A stretch of 6,007 nucleotides of DNA, taken from Syntrophales bacterium. GTDB lineage: Bacteria > Desulfobacterota > Syntrophia > Syntrophales > UBA2210. The translations under genes and the position numbers were made by a program. The stretch is taken from NCBI GenBank assembly GCA_028715865.1, contig JAQUQY010000094.1, forward strand, positions 1-6,007, read 5' to 3'. Of the stretch, positions 4,950 through 6,007 are shown one piece after another (positions within the stretch are counted from its first letter, which is position 1; the number at the start of each line of letters is the position of its first letter). The notes below the pieces were generated by a model, which did not search any database, was not told where the DNA came from, and worked only from the letters and a program-made list of their open reading frames with translations.

Positions 4950-6007
4950 ATGGCTGAAAAAAATCTGGAGACGAAGCGGTGGTTTATCGCTGCCGCGGCG
5001 GTCATTATTCAACTTTGCCTCGGCACGGTTTACGCCTGGTCGGTATTCAAGATTCCCCTGATGAGAAAACATGGATGGGGCACCCCTGAGAATGATTTTC
5101 AGATTCAGGTTACCTTCATGATTTTGATGCTGATTATCGGCCTTGCCGCGGCCTTTGGAGGCACCCTGGTTGACCGCAAGGGTCCCCGTTTTGTCGCGAC
5201 CATCGGCGGTATTCTTTTTGGTGTGGGCACCCTGATTGCCGGTTTGGCGGACCAGGTTGGCAATATTTTTCTTCTTTACCTTGGTTTTGGTGTCATAGCC
5301 GCTCTTGGCAACGGTTTTGGTTACGTGACACCCATCGCGACACTTATCAGGTGGTTTCCCGACAAGCGCGGCTTTGTCACGGGTCTTGCCGTGATGGGTT
5401 TCGGAGCCGGCGCCTTTTTCATGGGCAGGATCGCCCCTCCCATGATCGCTGCCTTTCGCGAGGTTGAGGTGACCGTGAGCGCCACTGGCGTTGAGACCGT
5501 GACTATTATAAATTCCGGTGTCGCGAACACCTTTTACATCTGGGGCATAATTTTCCTTGTTCTTGTAACGGGGGCCGCGCAGTTTTTCAGGAATCCCCCC
5601 GCGGGATGGCTGCCTGCCGGTTTCACGCCTTCCGCCACGACGGTATCGGCGGCGGACTCCTTCACCTTCGGTGAGGCCGTGAGGCGTCCCCAGTGGTGGA
5701 TGCTCTGGGCCATGCTCTGCCTCAACGTTTCCGCCGGCTTGGGTCTTATATCCCAGCTGTCTCCCATTTCCCAGGATCTTTACCGTCCCCTTGCGGATCC
5801 GACCCTCGGGCCTGAGGCCCTTGCCGTCGTTCTTGCTTCCGCGGGCGGCGCCGTTGTGGCCTATTCGGCCATATTCAACGGCCTTGGCCGTCTTTTCTGG
5901 GCCAAGATATCGGACAATATAGGCCGCAAGGCTGTATTTTCAATAATGTTCGCCACCCAGGCCGTTTTGTACCTTATGGTTGCCATGGGCTACGTGAGCA
6001 GCTACTA
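4950..6007 (+). CDS. OFA-type major facilitator superfamily permease, N-terminal part (3' end beyond window)
   Basis: The plus-strand frame gives 352 residues and is still open at the right edge. The ATG at 4950 follows a strong GAGGAGGG site (4935-4942) at good spacing. The first helix reads QLCLGTVYAWSVFKIPL (21-37), the usual opening of the oxalate/formate antiporter (OFA) family. An MFS motif A, GGTLVDRKGPR, occurs at 70-80 between helices 2 and 3. RWFPDKRGFVTGLAVMGFGA (134-153) is the OFA-typical loop and helix 5. A second motif-A copy, GRLFWAKISDNIGRK (313-327), marks the start of the second six-helix half, after an extended central loop (about 215-245). Roughly nine or ten helices are present, and the last few are missing. 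OFA members exchange or symport small carboxylates such as oxalate, formate, lactate or pyruvate across the cytoplasmic membrane; the substrate here cannot be read from sequence. It diverges from the DUF1538 operon across a 222-bp shared control region. Family assignment is strong. Confidence 0.9.
   Translation, partial: MAEKNLETKRWFIAAAAVIIQLCLGTVYAWSVFKIPLMRKHGWGTPENDFQIQVTFMILMLIIGLAAAFGGTLVDRKGPRFVATIGGILFGVGTLIAGLADQVGNIFLLYLGFGVIAALGNGFGYVTPIATLIRWFPDKRGFVTGLAVMGFGAGAFFMGRIAPPMIAAFREVEVTVSATGVETVTIINSGVANTFYIWGIIFLVLVTGAAQFFRNPPAGWLPAGFTPSATTVSAADSFTFGEAVRRPQWWMLWAMLCLNVSAGLGLISQLSPISQDLYRPLADPTLGPEALAVVLASAGGAVVAYSAIFNGLGRLFWAKISDNIGRKAVFSIMFATQAVLYLMVAMGYVSSY

Noticed and set aside
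4794..5072. Minus-strand open frame of 92 codons in the divergent region
   Set aside because: It covers the permease start in antisense and the promoter region; no ribosome site or family resemblance, and the permease frame is strongly supported.

Overview
The window looks like a chromosomal segment from an anaerobic, fatty-acid- or organic-acid-using bacterium, most likely Desulfobacterota (former Deltaproteobacteria). This rests on gene content (an unusual acyl-CoA dehydrogenase, a MaoC-fold hydratase, an OFA-type organic-acid permease), moderate base composition by eye and strong GGAGG-type ribosome sites. It is an inference and no marker gene fixes the taxon. I see no mobile element, CRISPR array, tRNA or rRNA.

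Layout. Four genes run on the minus strand. In transcription order they are a 708-residue double-DUF1538 membrane protein (2601-4727), a 376-residue protein that reads as three consecutive PII (GlnB-like) domains (1468-2598), a MaoC-like hydratase (922-1380), and the N-terminal 223 residues of an acyl-CoA dehydrogenase (1-670, cut by the window edge). On the plus strand, diverging from the DUF1538 gene, is a major facilitator permease of the oxalate/formate antiporter (OFA) type (4950-6007, cut by the right edge). The divergent intergenic region (4728-4949) holds a near-consensus sigma-70 promoter for the DUF1538 gene, a 10-bp inverted repeat flanking that promoter, and a weaker candidate promoter for the permease.

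The centre of interest is the DUF1538/PII pair. The two genes are separated by 2 nt, and the ribosome site of the second lies in the last codons of the first, so they are almost certainly translated together. PII proteins normally work as homotrimers of about 112 residues that plug or gate membrane transporters. Here three divergent PII-like domains sit in one chain, which would give a covalent pseudotrimer. The partner carries two DUF1538 halves in one chain. Separate DUF1538 proteins (UmpA/UmpB of Halomonas) have been reported as a two-component Na+(Li+,K+)/H+ antiporter. The simplest hypothesis is a cation/proton antiporter gated by a single-chain PII pseudotrimer.

The MaoC and acyl-CoA dehydrogenase genes follow in the same direction after gaps of 87 and 251 bp. 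They probably belong to fatty-acyl-CoA metabolism and may or may not be read from the same transcript. No convincing intrinsic terminator was found anywhere in the window.
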